DNA from: Deltaproteobacteria bacterium
GTDB lineage: Bacteria; Desulfobacterota; Deferrisomatia; Deferrisomatales; BM512
Length of the DNA: 43,416 bases
Assembly: GCA_030591565.1 (NCBI GenBank)
Contig: JAUVAU010000015.1
Coordinates: 1-43,416, forward strand
Reading direction: 5' to 3'
Both the position numbers and the translations under genes were made by a program. A model generated the notes under the pieces. That model saw nothing but the letters and a program-made list of their open reading frames with translations. It made no database searches and had not been told where the DNA came from. Positions 15,362 to 23,280 of this stretch are shown piece by piece (within the stretch, counting starts at the first letter, position 1; every line of letters starts with the position of its first letter).

Positions 15362-17147
15362 CCGCATCTCCACAACCTTCGCCGGCCTCGGCGACCATGC
15401 CCAGGATGGCGTCAATCCCAAAACCGCCGGTGGCCCAACTCTGCCTCGCCTGTGATGAGCGCAAAATAACGAACGCTTTCCTCATCTCAGCCTTGAAAAG
15501 ATCAGACTGGCCCCTCTTCTTGAATATCCAGGCCCGATTAAAATGGGCCATGAAAAACTTGGAGTTGTTCTCAATCGCCCTATTGTAATGCTCAAGGGCG
15601 CTGCCCGACTGGCCGGCCCGCTCGTCGAGAAGCCCAAGCATATAGTTGGCTTCAGCGGGTTCCTCACCCGTTTCAATGACCCCGGTGAGTTGTTGGCGCG
15701 CCTCGACCTCCCTGCCCTGATTGGCGAGGATTATCGCAAGGCCGGTATTCCCCATCGGGCACCCGCTATATTTATTCACCATCTTGGTGAAAATATTGAG
15801 GGCGGTTTCATGGTCATCGTGGCCAAGGGCATCCAACCCCAGATGATATTCGCTGCTGTCCTCCGTGTCGAGTTCCACCGGATCGCCCGTCTCCTGCTTT
15901 TGCTGTTTATCCTTCTTGGGCAGCGTGTTGGCTGTTTTTTTATAAAAAAACGAACCTGCCTCATGGACCACTTCAAGGTCATCGGGCACAGGCATCATCG
16001 CCTCAGCCGAACCCAGGAACAAGCCGCCGCCGGGGTTTAACGAATCAATAAGGCTCCTGCGCAGCCGCACAGAGGCTTCGTGGGAGAAGTAGATCGTCAC
16101 GTTTCTGCAAAACACAGCGTCAAAGGGTCCATTGCGCACGACCCAGTCATCCAGCTCATCGGCGCAAAGATTCAAAAGCTCGAACCGGACCCTGTCGCGC
16201 ACCTCCCGGCATACTTGCAGCCCCGAGTATCCCCCACCCAGGACGAACCACTGGGCCATCAAGCGGGTGGGCAGGTTTCTCAGCGACCTCTTGGTATACG
16301 CGCCCTTTTTAGCCACATCCAGGGAGACGGGATTGATGTCGGTCGCCAACACTTCGATCTCGGCATCCTCCCCGACCCCTTCCAGCGCAGCCATCACAAC
16401 TGAGTAGGGCTCTTCACCGGTGGAGCACCCTGCGCACCATATTCTCAACGGCTCACCTGGTTTTTTGCCCGCGTGGATTGAGGTCAAGATGTTTTTAAGC
16501 GCCTCCATCTGCCCGGAGTAGCGCCAGAAATGGGTTTCTCCCACGGTTATAAGGGAAGTCAGGATGCCCAGCTCCCTGTCGCCGTCCTCGCCGCTTTTGA
16601 CGATGTTCCCATATTCCTGGATACCGGAAGCCAGTCTGGCGACCACCCGCTCGGTCACCGCGTTGACAAAGGTCTGGAACCGGTCCGCCCTGATCTGCAG
16701 GCCGGTCCTGTTCTCAAGGCAATATTCGATACGCGCCAGGTCCGAGGCGCGTTTGCTGACCAACAGGCCGGGCCAGTTCTGCACAAAAACATGGTGGCGT
16801 ACGCGCGCCTCGTCCAGCAGCGCCCTGGTCGTCTCCCCATCGGCGTCGGGCGAAAGAATGTCGAAAGCAGGGCCTGCGCTGCACAGCATCATCGAATCAT
16901 CGGTAAAAAGGAGCACCGCAGGGGGCGCTTCGGCCCGCTCATCGTAATCCGAGAGCACCGTGTGCAGCGTCATCTCCCACCCCTTGGGATCGACAACCAT
17001 GATCGTGGGTTCTTCGCCGAGAGCCCCGCCTATATCGGTGGTCGCGCTCGCCTCGAAGCCGGCCGCAGCCAGCTTCTCGACAATCCGCCCGGCGCGCTCA
17101 CCGGTCATGGCGACCGCAATCACTTGAGTTGCCGTAGAGGCGTCCAT
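15351..17147 (-). CDS. cheR: CheR-type receptor methyltransferase with N-terminal receiver-like domain and C-terminal TPRs
   Basis: A 598-aa protein. Residues 1-125 look like a degenerate receiver (IMVVDPKGW, no clear acidic pocket). The CheR methyltransferase core (about 135-405) has GETHFWRYSG, the SAM site WCAGCSTGEEPYS, LATDINP and FDAVFCRNVTIYF. TPRs occupy about 435-560. It would methylate glutamates of the adjacent receptor. CheR with C-terminal TPRs matches WspC and FrzF of non-flagellar systems, where the TPRs control activity or location. Its ATG immediately follows the corC stop (TAGATG), so it is read in the same operon as the housekeeping genes upstream. Confidence 0.94.
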   Translation of the reverse strand: MDASTATQVIAVAMTGERAGRIVEKLAAAGFEASATTDIGGALGEEPTIMVVDPKGWEMTLHTVLSDYDERAEAPPAVLLFTDDSMMLCSAGPAFDILSPDADGETTRALLDEARVRHHVFVQNWPGLLVSKRASDLARIEYCLENRTGLQIRADRFQTFVNAVTERVVARLASGIQEYGNIVKSGEDGDRELGILTSLITVGETHFWRYSGQMEALKNILTSIHAGKKPGEPLRIWCAGCSTGEEPYSVVMAALEGVGEDAEIEVLATDINPVSLDVAKKGAYTKRSLRNLPTRLMAQWFVLGGGYSGLQVCREVRDRVRFELLNLCADELDDWVVRNGPFDAVFCRNVTIYFSHEASVRLRRSLIDSLNPGGGLFLGSAEAMMPVPDDLEVVHEAGSFFYKKTANTLPKKDKQQKQETGDPVELDTEDSSEYHLGLDALGHDDHETALNIFTKMVNKYSGCPMGNTGLAIILANQGREVEARQQLTGVIETGEEPAEANYMLGLLDERAGQSGSALEHYNRAIENNSKFFMAHFNRAWIFKKRGQSDLFKAEMRKAFVILRSSQARQSWATGGFGIDAILGMVAEAGEGCGDADDG

Positions 17148-18032
17148 CTATTCCCGCTCGCCCTTGTCCGCAGGGGTGGCGGTCACGATTGCAATCGACT
17201 TGACACGCCGGTTGTCCACATCGCGTATCCTGAACAGTATCTTGTCAGCGGAAAAGCTCTCGCCCACGCGTGGAATGCGCCCCGCAAGATTGACCACCAG
17301 CCCGCCGATGGTCTCAAAGTCGCCATCAATCCCGATCTTTCTCCCCAGCTCCTGCTCAAGCAGCTCAATCGAACAGCGCCCCTCCACCTCGAACCCCTCG
17401 GAGGTCTTCTTTAGCAGCAGCTCTTCGTCATCGTACTCGTCGTGGATCTCACCGATTATCTCCTCAATCACATCTTCGAGGGTGATGATCCCCGAGACTC
17501 CTCCATACTCGTCCACGGCGATGGCGATATGGGTTTTTTTGCGCCGCATCTCGGCCAGCAGCTTTTCAACAAACATCGTCTCGGGGACGAAATACGCTTC
17601 GCGCAGCAGTTCCGTAATCGGCAGCGGGGATTGGTGCTCGCTCCAGTAGGGCAGCAGATCGCGGGCGTGGACTACACCCTGGATGTGATCGACTGAGTCC
17701 TTGAAGATCGGGATGCGCGAGTGGCCTTCATCGACCATCTTGTCGATCAGTTCGCGCAACGGCGCGTCCAACTCAACTGCGGCTATTTCGGTGCGGGGGA
17801 CCATGACTTCGCGAACGATAGTGCGCTTGAACTCAAGCACGCTAAGCAGCATCTCGCCCTCATCCGAGTTGATGACACCCTCGGCGGAGCCCTCTTCTAT
17901 CAGCTCCTCCATCTCGCGCACCAAGTCCCGTTGCCTGAAGCGGAACCCCAGCAGCCTGGCTATTTTTTCAAAAAATCCAGGCTTGTTTGAACCGGAGGCT
18001 CCCCTGTTTTCACCCGTGTCATCGCTAATCAT
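17148..18032 (-). CDS. corC: CorC/HlyC-family CBS-domain protein
   Basis: A 294-aa cytosolic protein of the CorC/YbeX type. It has a tandem CBS pair (about 60-190, with EVMVPRTEIAAVELDAPLR and HIAIAVDEYGGVSGIITLED) and a C-terminal CorC_HlyC domain (about 205-285). It lacks the DUF21 membrane domain, as usual for the short form. The family is linked to Mg2+/Co2+ efflux and, through its constant pairing with ybeY, to ribosome function. Three bases separate it from ybeY upstream and none from cheR downstream. In relatives lnt often follows directly. Confidence 0.93.
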   Translation of the reverse strand: MISDDTGENRGASGSNKPGFFEKIARLLGFRFRQRDLVREMEELIEEGSAEGVINSDEGEMLLSVLEFKRTIVREVMVPRTEIAAVELDAPLRELIDKMVDEGHSRIPIFKDSVDHIQGVVHARDLLPYWSEHQSPLPITELLREAYFVPETMFVEKLLAEMRRKKTHIAIAVDEYGGVSGIITLEDVIEEIIGEIHDEYDDEELLLKKTSEGFEVEGRCSIELLEQELGRKIGIDGDFETIGGLVVNLAGRIPRVGESFSADKILFRIRDVDNRRVKSIAIVTATPADKGERE

Positions 18033-18035
18033 GAA

Positions 18036-18494
18036 TTATGCGCTATGCTCCAAATCATCAGTCACAAGGATAAAAAGCTCCTCTTCCCTTTTTTCCATCT
18101 CAGGAGCGTCGCATGCCCTGTCCCCCTCATGGTCGTACCCCATGAGGTGAAGAATCCCGTGAATCAATAAAAAACAAATCTCATCGTCGATATCGGAAGC
18201 AGCCTCTTTGGCGTCGCGCGCAGCTGTTTCAAAGCTGATGACCACATCGCCCAGCATCTCCGGGTCGATCTCACCCCACTCGCCCTCATTTTGGGCAAAG
18301 CTGATCACATTGGTCGGAGCCGGATCGCCAAAGTACTGGTCATGGATAAGCCCGATCTGCTCATCATCGCAGAGCCAGACCGAAAGCTCGGCGTTGTCAC
18401 ATTCCAAGGCGCTTAAGGTTCTCTTCGCCCTCGCCTCCAGCTTCGCCTCGTCCACCGTTTTGTTCGGGCTGTCGTTTCGAATCAGTATCCGCAT
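18036..18494 (-). CDS. ybeY: endoribonuclease YbeY
   Basis: A metal-dependent RNase for 16S rRNA 3'-end maturation and 70S quality control. The 152-aa protein has the zinc motif HGILHLMGYDH near its C-terminus and the PTNVISFAQNEG segment (usually TDVLSFP). The start is the ATG at 18494 (MRILIRNDSP), which has purine-rich AAGGAACGCAAGGAAG upstream. The frame continues upstream to 18581, but those residues do not fit the family. The gene overlaps the end of pgpH by about 98 bp, which is unusually long, and corC follows after three bases. Confidence 0.93.
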   Translation of the reverse strand: MRILIRNDSPNKTVDEAKLEARAKRTLSALECDNAELSVWLCDDEQIGLIHDQYFGDPAPTNVISFAQNEGEWGEIDPEMLGDVVISFETAARDAKEAASDIDDEICFLLIHGILHLMGYDHEGDRACDAPEMEKREEELFILVTDDLEHSA

Positions 18495-20754
18495 CTTCCT
18501 TGCGTTCCTTTTGTGCCGCCAGCGGATAATCAATCCTCTGGTGATGGATTCCTGAAAGAATATGGGTAAAGCTGCGCGCAATCAGATGCAGGTCTTGCAG
18601 CGCCAGGTCGCACTCATCAAGCTGCCCGGCGGCAAATATCCTGTTGATCAGATTCTGGACCATGCCCTGGATGCGGGCCGGTTTGGGATCGGAAAGCGTC
18701 CTGCCTGCCGCCTCCACCGCATCGGCCAGCATAACCAGCGCGGCCTCTCTGGTCTGCGGTTTTGGACCCGGATAGCGGAACTTCTCCTCGCGCGCCTCTT
18801 CCACGCCGGGCCTCACGGCATTGGAGGCCTTTTCAAAAAAGTAGTGGATAAGCGCGGTGCCGTGGTGCTGGCGTATGATGTCAATAACATCCTTGCCCAG
18901 CCGGTATTTTTCCGCCATCTCCACGCCTTCTTTGACGTGCGCGGTCAGCACCAGCGCGCTCATCGAGGGCGCCAGCTTGTCGTGGGGGTTGTTGGTCGTC
19001 CCCTGGTTTTCAATGAAGTAGCCGGGTTTATTCGCCTTGCCGATGTCGTGGTAATAGCAAGCCACGGTAGCCAGCACAGCCCTGGCCCCGATCGCCTCGG
19101 CTGCGGACTTGACCAGCGACGAGGTAACCATGGAGTGGTGGTAGGTTCCCGGCGCGCGAATCATCAGGTCGCGCAGCAGTGGGTGGTCCAGACTCGCCAA
19201 CTCCATCAGGCGCATGTCGGTCGTGTAGCCGAAAAGCACCTCGGCTATGGGTACCAGCGCGAGCACCAGAAATCCGCTGAGCATCCCGCCGACCATCGCC
19301 CCACCCAGCGACCACCACGTCTCCAACATGAAGGGGCCACCCTCTTGAAGCTTGAGCATAAGCACGGCCACCATCTGCGCCGTGCCTATCCAGGCGCCGA
19401 TGCGGAAAAAATCGATCCTTCGCCAGGCCCCGCCGGACAGATGTGCGCCCACGAGGCTTCCAGCCAGGAGCGGCAGGAAGAAACCAGATTCGAGCCCACC
19501 GCCCACTGCCCCGGCGCAAAGGAAGGGTATGGCGAAGATGAGCGCCGTCTCAGAATTCAACACCATCCTGACGACCACGAGTCCAGCTGCAAGGGGAGCG
19601 GCGAAACGCAGGGCCTCGGCGATCTCCACATCCAGGTTTGCCGCGAGCATCCCGGTCAGACGCTGGACCAGCAGGAGAAAAAGGAAGGTCAGCGCCATGA
19701 AAAGCAGATCGCGCTGACCGGTCCTGGTTTTGCGGATATTCTTGCGGCCATATTCGTAGCAGATGCCCGTTACGAATACGAAGACGCTAAAAAGCAACAG
19801 GTAGCTCGACCACCTGCCTCCGCCCGCCGCCTTGGCTGCGTGCGCTTTCAGCTTCTTCGCCTGGTCGGCGGTCACGCGGTCGCCCTCGCGCACGATAATT
19901 TCACCCTGGTGAATCTGATAGAGCACAGGGCTGACCCCCTGGGCTGCGTCAGCCCTTCGGGCCTTGGTCTTTTCACCGTTGTAGACGAGGTTGGGTCGCA
20001 AAAGAGATGCGGAGAGGATGCGTGAGAGTGTCTCCAGGGAGCTCACTTTTTTGACATTACCCACACTCAGCTCTTTTCGGGCCGAGTCAAAATCGACGGT
20101 GGTGGATGGGTCTTCCAGCAGACTCTCACCATCGCTGGAGTCGGCGATCAACACCCCTCGCTCGAATTCGATGATGAGCAGGTCGCGGTTGGCGACGACA
20201 CCTCGGACGAACGCCGGGGCCAGTGCCCTGGCGACCAGACCCTTGAGTCGGGTGCGCTCTTCGGTATCAATGAGAAGTTGAGCCAGCGCATCGGTTATCT
20301 CCACCGACCAGCGCTCGGACACGAGCTCCTGCATCGCCAGCCAGGCGTTGTCCAGCGCCTCCTCCGTTTCGGGTTGAGCCACGGGCTCGGTCTCCCCAAC
20401 GTCGAAAGAGGCGTCAATGGCTGAGAGCACCTCGCTTAAGGCCTCTTTATTCAGGTCATAGATGGAGGGCACAGCCTGGGAGGCCTCGACCCTCTTGGCC
20501 TCGGTCGCGACCTCATCGTTGATTAGAAACTCGGCGTGCGCCCGCACCGCCTTGTCAGCTATCTCCCCCGCAGAGTAGACATTGGGGGAAAAACGAAAGG
20601 AGGGGCCGGTGAGGAGTGCAGCCAGGGCGCAGACGAGACAGAGCAGCGTAATCGACACTGCGGGGGTGTTCTTCCAATACCCGTCGCCGCCCTGCTGCCT
20701 CAACTGGTTTTCACCGCCGGTGCGGCGGCGCTCCATGGGGGTAGATTCAGTCAT
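18397..20754 (-). CDS. 7TM receptor-HD hydrolase (PgpH/YqfF-type c-di-AMP phosphodiesterase family)
   Basis: A 785-aa inner-membrane protein. It has one N-terminal membrane segment (about 33-50), an extracytoplasmic 7TMR-HDED domain (about 60-315), seven membrane segments (about 317-510) and a cytoplasmic HD domain with GTYHHSMV (536-543) and YYHDIGK (567-573). In Firmicutes and others such proteins hydrolyse c-di-AMP. That activity is inferred here, since no c-di-AMP cyclase is visible. A ~45-residue charged tail follows the HD domain and overlaps ybeY. The common partner phoH is absent. It is the first gene of the long minus-strand series that ends at prfB. Confidence 0.92.
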   Translation of the reverse strand: MTESTPMERRRTGGENQLRQQGGDGYWKNTPAVSITLLCLVCALAALLTGPSFRFSPNVYSAGEIADKAVRAHAEFLINDEVATEAKRVEASQAVPSIYDLNKEALSEVLSAIDASFDVGETEPVAQPETEEALDNAWLAMQELVSERWSVEITDALAQLLIDTEERTRLKGLVARALAPAFVRGVVANRDLLIIEFERGVLIADSSDGESLLEDPSTTVDFDSARKELSVGNVKKVSSLETLSRILSASLLRPNLVYNGEKTKARRADAAQGVSPVLYQIHQGEIIVREGDRVTADQAKKLKAHAAKAAGGGRWSSYLLLFSVFVFVTGICYEYGRKNIRKTRTGQRDLLFMALTFLFLLLVQRLTGMLAANLDVEIAEALRFAAPLAAGLVVVRMVLNSETALIFAIPFLCAGAVGGGLESGFFLPLLAGSLVGAHLSGGAWRRIDFFRIGAWIGTAQMVAVLMLKLQEGGPFMLETWWSLGGAMVGGMLSGFLVLALVPIAEVLFGYTTDMRLMELASLDHPLLRDLMIRAPGTYHHSMVTSSLVKSAAEAIGARAVLATVACYYHDIGKANKPGYFIENQGTTNNPHDKLAPSMSALVLTAHVKEGVEMAEKYRLGKDVIDIIRQHHGTALIHYFFEKASNAVRPGVEEAREEKFRYPGPKPQTREAALVMLADAVEAAGRTLSDPKPARIQGMVQNLINRIFAAGQLDECDLALQDLHLIARSFTHILSGIHHQRIDYPLAAQKERKEDADTDSKRQPEQNGGRGEAGGEGEENLKRLGM

Positions 20755-20990
20755 TCCAAACCGTTTTGAGTGTGGCGGGTTTTTAGTTGAAAACCAAATT
20801 CAAATGATCGGTGAAAAGACAGTAATAATCAAGCTTATTGAGTCCAAACCCCCCTTAATAGGCTCCCTGGGCGTTCCCCGGGCTCCAGCTGGGCCAATTG
20901 TACTCAAAAACACTAAAAACCCGTTGCGGCCTAAATACTTATGTGCTAGCTATTGAAGATATGGGGCGCGGATGAACCGACGTGCCGACA

Positions 20991-21254
20991 ATGGCTGATT
21001 TTAACCAAATATTCTATCTCTCTATTCGGAGTGTTAAAAAATTGAACGAAAAAACAGCTTTCGAGCAAGAACTCGCTGTAATCAATGAAGACCTCTCCAA
21101 TTCACTGAACCGTCTCCAGGCGCTGCTGCACAAGACCAGGGCCGAACTGGCGAACTCCGCCAGGGTAACGGGGGGCGCCGAAAAGGAGCACCTTGAATCA
21201 GTGGTCAGGGAGTTGGAAAAGAAGATTGAGGAGATAAAGGAAATCGGTATCTAG
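20991..21254 (+). CDS. small coiled-coil protein, unknown
   Basis: An 87-aa acidic, mostly helical protein from MADFNQIFYLS to EEIKEIGI with two heptad-like stretches (about 20-50 and 60-85). There is no signal peptide or membrane segment, and I recognise no family. An in-frame GTG at 20982 is an alternative start. It is transcribed away from pgpH across a 236-bp spacer (20755-20990), which should hold both promoters. Downstream is a 640-bp repeat-filled region. Its location next to pgpH is the only functional hint. Confidence 0.6.
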   Translation: MADFNQIFYLSIRSVKKLNEKTAFEQELAVINEDLSNSLNRLQALLHKTRAELANSARVTGGAEKEHLESVVRELEKKIEEIKEIGI

Positions 21255-21284
21255 CTCAAATACTTTTGGCGTTTTCAAAAGCAC

Positions 21285-21575
21285 CGGCAAAGCATTTTTT
21301 CGGGCTGCCAGTCAGACGCGCAGGCGATCAATCTTATCAGTATAGTTTTTGACGGGCCGAAGCCAGACGCCAAATAATAGGCAAAGGATTTTTTCGGCTA
21401 TCAAGGAGACGCGCAAGCGAACGACCGAGGCAGTATAGTTTTTGATGGGCGGAAGCCGAAGCCAAACGCCAAATAAATAGGTAAAGAATTTCGTTCAAAG
21501 GCACTGACGAAGCATTTTTTAGGCTGGCAAGAAGACGCGCAAGTGGGCTGACAAGGCGGTATAGTTTTTAATGGG
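21285..21575 (-). repeat. tandem half-copies of the 107-bp palindromic element
   Basis: Three successive ~70-100 bp units begin near 21292, 21386 and 21511. Each has the left arm of the type-B palindrome (A-rich end, TTTTTTCGGCT-like, then GAGACGCGCAAGCG). Each stops at the centre and continues into a shared segment cagtatagtttttgatgggc. Units 1 and 2 are joined by gacgccaaataatagg-like spacers. None has the matching right arm, so they cannot form the full hairpin. I see no gene in 21255-21893. Confidence 0.75.
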
Positions 21576-21579
21576 CACA

Positions 21580-21686
21580 GGATTTCGTCCAAAGACAAGG
21601 AATCCGGTGAGCACGCGGGAGGCATAGTAGCAGAGCTACAGGCCGAGCGTGAGCGCAACCGGTGACACAGAATTTGGACGAAAGCC
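21580..21686 (-). repeat. 107-bp palindromic element, type A (copy A1)
   Basis: Terminal inverted repeats are GGATTTCGTCCAAA and TTTGGACGAAAGCC. The central hairpin GTAGCAGAGCTAC lies exactly at the midpoint, and the arms are imperfectly complementary (CCGGTGAGCACGCG against GCGTGAGCGCAACCGG). The sequence is nearly identical to 30921-31027 and 33199-33305. A partial type-B right arm follows at 21690-21733. Confidence 0.9.
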
Positions 21687-21774
21687 GAAGCCCACGAGCA
21701 CGCGACGCAAGTAAGTCGGAAAAAGCCGAAGCCCGCAAGCTACCAGCCACGGCAGTATATTTTTGACGGGCAAA

Positions 21775-21881
21775 GGATTTTTTCGGCTGACAAGGAGACG
21801 CGCAAGCGAACGACCGAGGCAATAGGCTCACTATGCCGAAGGGTGCGAGCGAGCACGCGACGCAGCTAGTCGGAAAAAGCC
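21775..21881 (-). repeat. 107-bp palindromic element, type B (copy B1)
   Basis: Ends are GGATTTTTTCGGCT and AGTCGGAAAAAGCC, with the central hairpin ATAGGCTCACTAT. It lies 12 bp beyond the stop codon of the minus-strand gene at 21894 and is oriented as the other type-B copies are relative to their genes. Confidence 0.92.
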
Positions 21882-21893
21882 GAAGCCCACGAG

Positions 21894-22631
21894 CTACCAG
21901 CCGCAAGAATTACGCAACGGCTCCAATGCACCATCCATTCCTTCCAAATCAAAATCCACCGTCATCGTTCTGCCACCGCCAGTGCTCATGGTGAACTTCA
22001 TCCGCTCATGCTTGCTCATCTGACGAATGAATGAAACAGGGTTGGGAAAGAAATAACCCCAGCCATCTCTTGAGGGGCGCATCATCAACTCCAGCGACAA
22101 CCTGCCGTCCAGGGCTATCTTTGCCCTGACCCTCTTTGGCGCCTTCTTATGCACGCCGATCACATCGCTCTCGCCGACCGCGTCACCCGATTGGGTGAGA
22201 TAGAGCACCGATTGCGACAGAGGGCCGGCTTGCGCAGGAAAAGAGTTGCCAAAGGCTACGTAAAGCTCAGTGGTGTTGGCATGGCACCGGGCGACCAGCG
22301 TGGTCACCATCGGTTTGCCTTCAAAGCCGTGCACCACGGTCTTGGCCTCGGTGAAGACGAAAACGTTATTGGTCTCTTCCGGGGGCAAGGACTCCGCCCT
22401 GACAGTCCATTCGCCCGAGCGTGACTGGGACGCCGAAAGGGTGCCGTCGGTGGTGGGTGCGGGGAGGCCCAACTCCTTGGCGAAATTGTCGTAGCAATCC
22501 AGCCTGGCCACATCGGCTGAGATAGCCGCGCAGTACTGGAAACGGTAAAGCTCCGTGTAGCAAAGGGCCGAAGAGGCGAACCCGAGGAGGACAAGCAAAG
22601 CGCAAAACGCTTTTTGAATGGTTGATTTCAT
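21894..22631 (-). CDS. VasI/TagO-like exported protein
   Basis: A 245-aa protein with a signal peptide (about 1-24, ALLVLLGFASSALC). The next segment, YCAAISADVARLDCYDNFAKELG, matches the start of VasI/TagO (EvfG) proteins, first described as type VI secretion accessories. The C-terminal half is beta-rich. No other type VI secretion gene is in the window, so a general periplasmic role is as likely. The start is the ATG at 22631; longer readings would lose the signal peptide. It is 22 bp after the Fis-like gene and last in the dusB unit. A palindromic element abuts its stop. Confidence 0.75.
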   Translation of the reverse strand: MKSTIQKAFCALLVLLGFASSALCYTELYRFQYCAAISADVARLDCYDNFAKELGLPAPTTDGTLSASQSRSGEWTVRAESLPPEETNNVFVFTEAKTVVHGFEGKPMVTTLVARCHANTTELYVAFGNSFPAQAGPLSQSVLYLTQSGDAVGESDVIGVHKKAPKRVRAKIALDGRLSLELMMRPSRDGWGYFFPNPVSFIRQMSKHERMKFTMSTGGGRTMTVDFDLEGMDGALEPLRNSCGW

Positions 22632-22653
22632 GGCGATATAGTCACCGACGCTC

Positions 22654-23280
22654 TCATTTCTTGTCAACACCAAGCGATTTGAGTTTGGTGCGAAGCGTGT
22701 TGCGATGGATGCCCAGCAGCTCCGAGGCCTTGGACTGGTTGCCATCCGCCCACTGCATCACCGCATTGAGAAGAGGGCGGTCCACCCTTTCGCGCACAAG
22801 CTCGTACAGGTCATCCATCGGCGCTCTGCCAAGTTGCTGCAGAAAGCTGCAAAACCTCAGATACAAGAGCTCTTCAAGGGGGGCCTCCTGCTGTTCGAGC
22901 CGCTCCTGGGCCGCCGCTCTTATTGCCAGCCCCGCAATATCCGAGTCCGTAAAGGAATCGGTCAGAGAGCCAAAGCTGTTCAACTCGATATTGCCATCCA
23001 CCGCATTGGCGTCGCCCTTGATGAAGATATATCTCTCTGCGGGGCGCGCCTTTACGCACTCGGCTATCACCTGGGTCGACTCAACGCCGCGCAGATCGAG
23101 AAAGCAGACGATGAAGGGGCTCTGGCGCGGACAATGTATCAGCTTTTCCAGGCTGCTCACCTCGAAGGGCTTGAACCCGGCGGCGGCCAAGGGCCTGCAA
23201 AGCCTGCGCAGCATCAGCGGGCTGGGGCTGGAAACGGCGACGATCGGCAGCGGGCCGGTCTGCATCTCACTCTGCTTCAT
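22654..23280 (-). CDS. Fis-type DNA-binding regulator with N-terminal receiver-like domain
   Basis: A 208-aa protein. Residues about 11-120 resemble a receiver fold (IVAVSSPSPLMLRRLCRPLAAAGF, CFLDLRGVES) but lack a full acidic triad. The C-terminal ~55 residues are a Fis-type helix-turn-helix (LLNAVMQWADGNQSKASELL, then GIHRNTLRTKLKSLGV). Its ATG overlaps the dusB stop (ATGA), reproducing the dusB-fis order known from E. coli. E. coli Fis is about 98 aa, so the N-terminal domain is an addition. It probably binds DNA as a dimer; whether it is phosphorylated is doubtful. Confidence 0.85.
   Translation of the reverse strand: MKQSEMQTGPLPIVAVSSPSPLMLRRLCRPLAAAGFKPFEVSSLEKLIHCPRQSPFIVCFLDLRGVESTQVIAECVKARPAERYIFIKGDANAVDGNIELNSFGSLTDSFTDSDIAGLAIRAAAQERLEQQEAPLEELLYLRFCSFLQQLGRAPMDDLYELVRERVDRPLLNAVMQWADGNQSKASELLGIHRNTLRTKLKSLGVDKK

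Noticed and set aside
18562..20025. 487-codon open frame opposite pgpH
   Set aside because: It lies wholly antisense to a clear 7TM-HD gene, its translation is rich in His/Arg/Gln without domains, and it has no ribosome site.
21285..21900. CRISPR array
   Set aside because: Repeats are long, few, imperfect and unevenly spaced, without unique spacers of constant size, and no cas gene is present.
21894..22631. Type VI secretion locus
   Set aside because: Only a VasI-like protein is present; no tss or hcp/vgrG gene occurs in the window.
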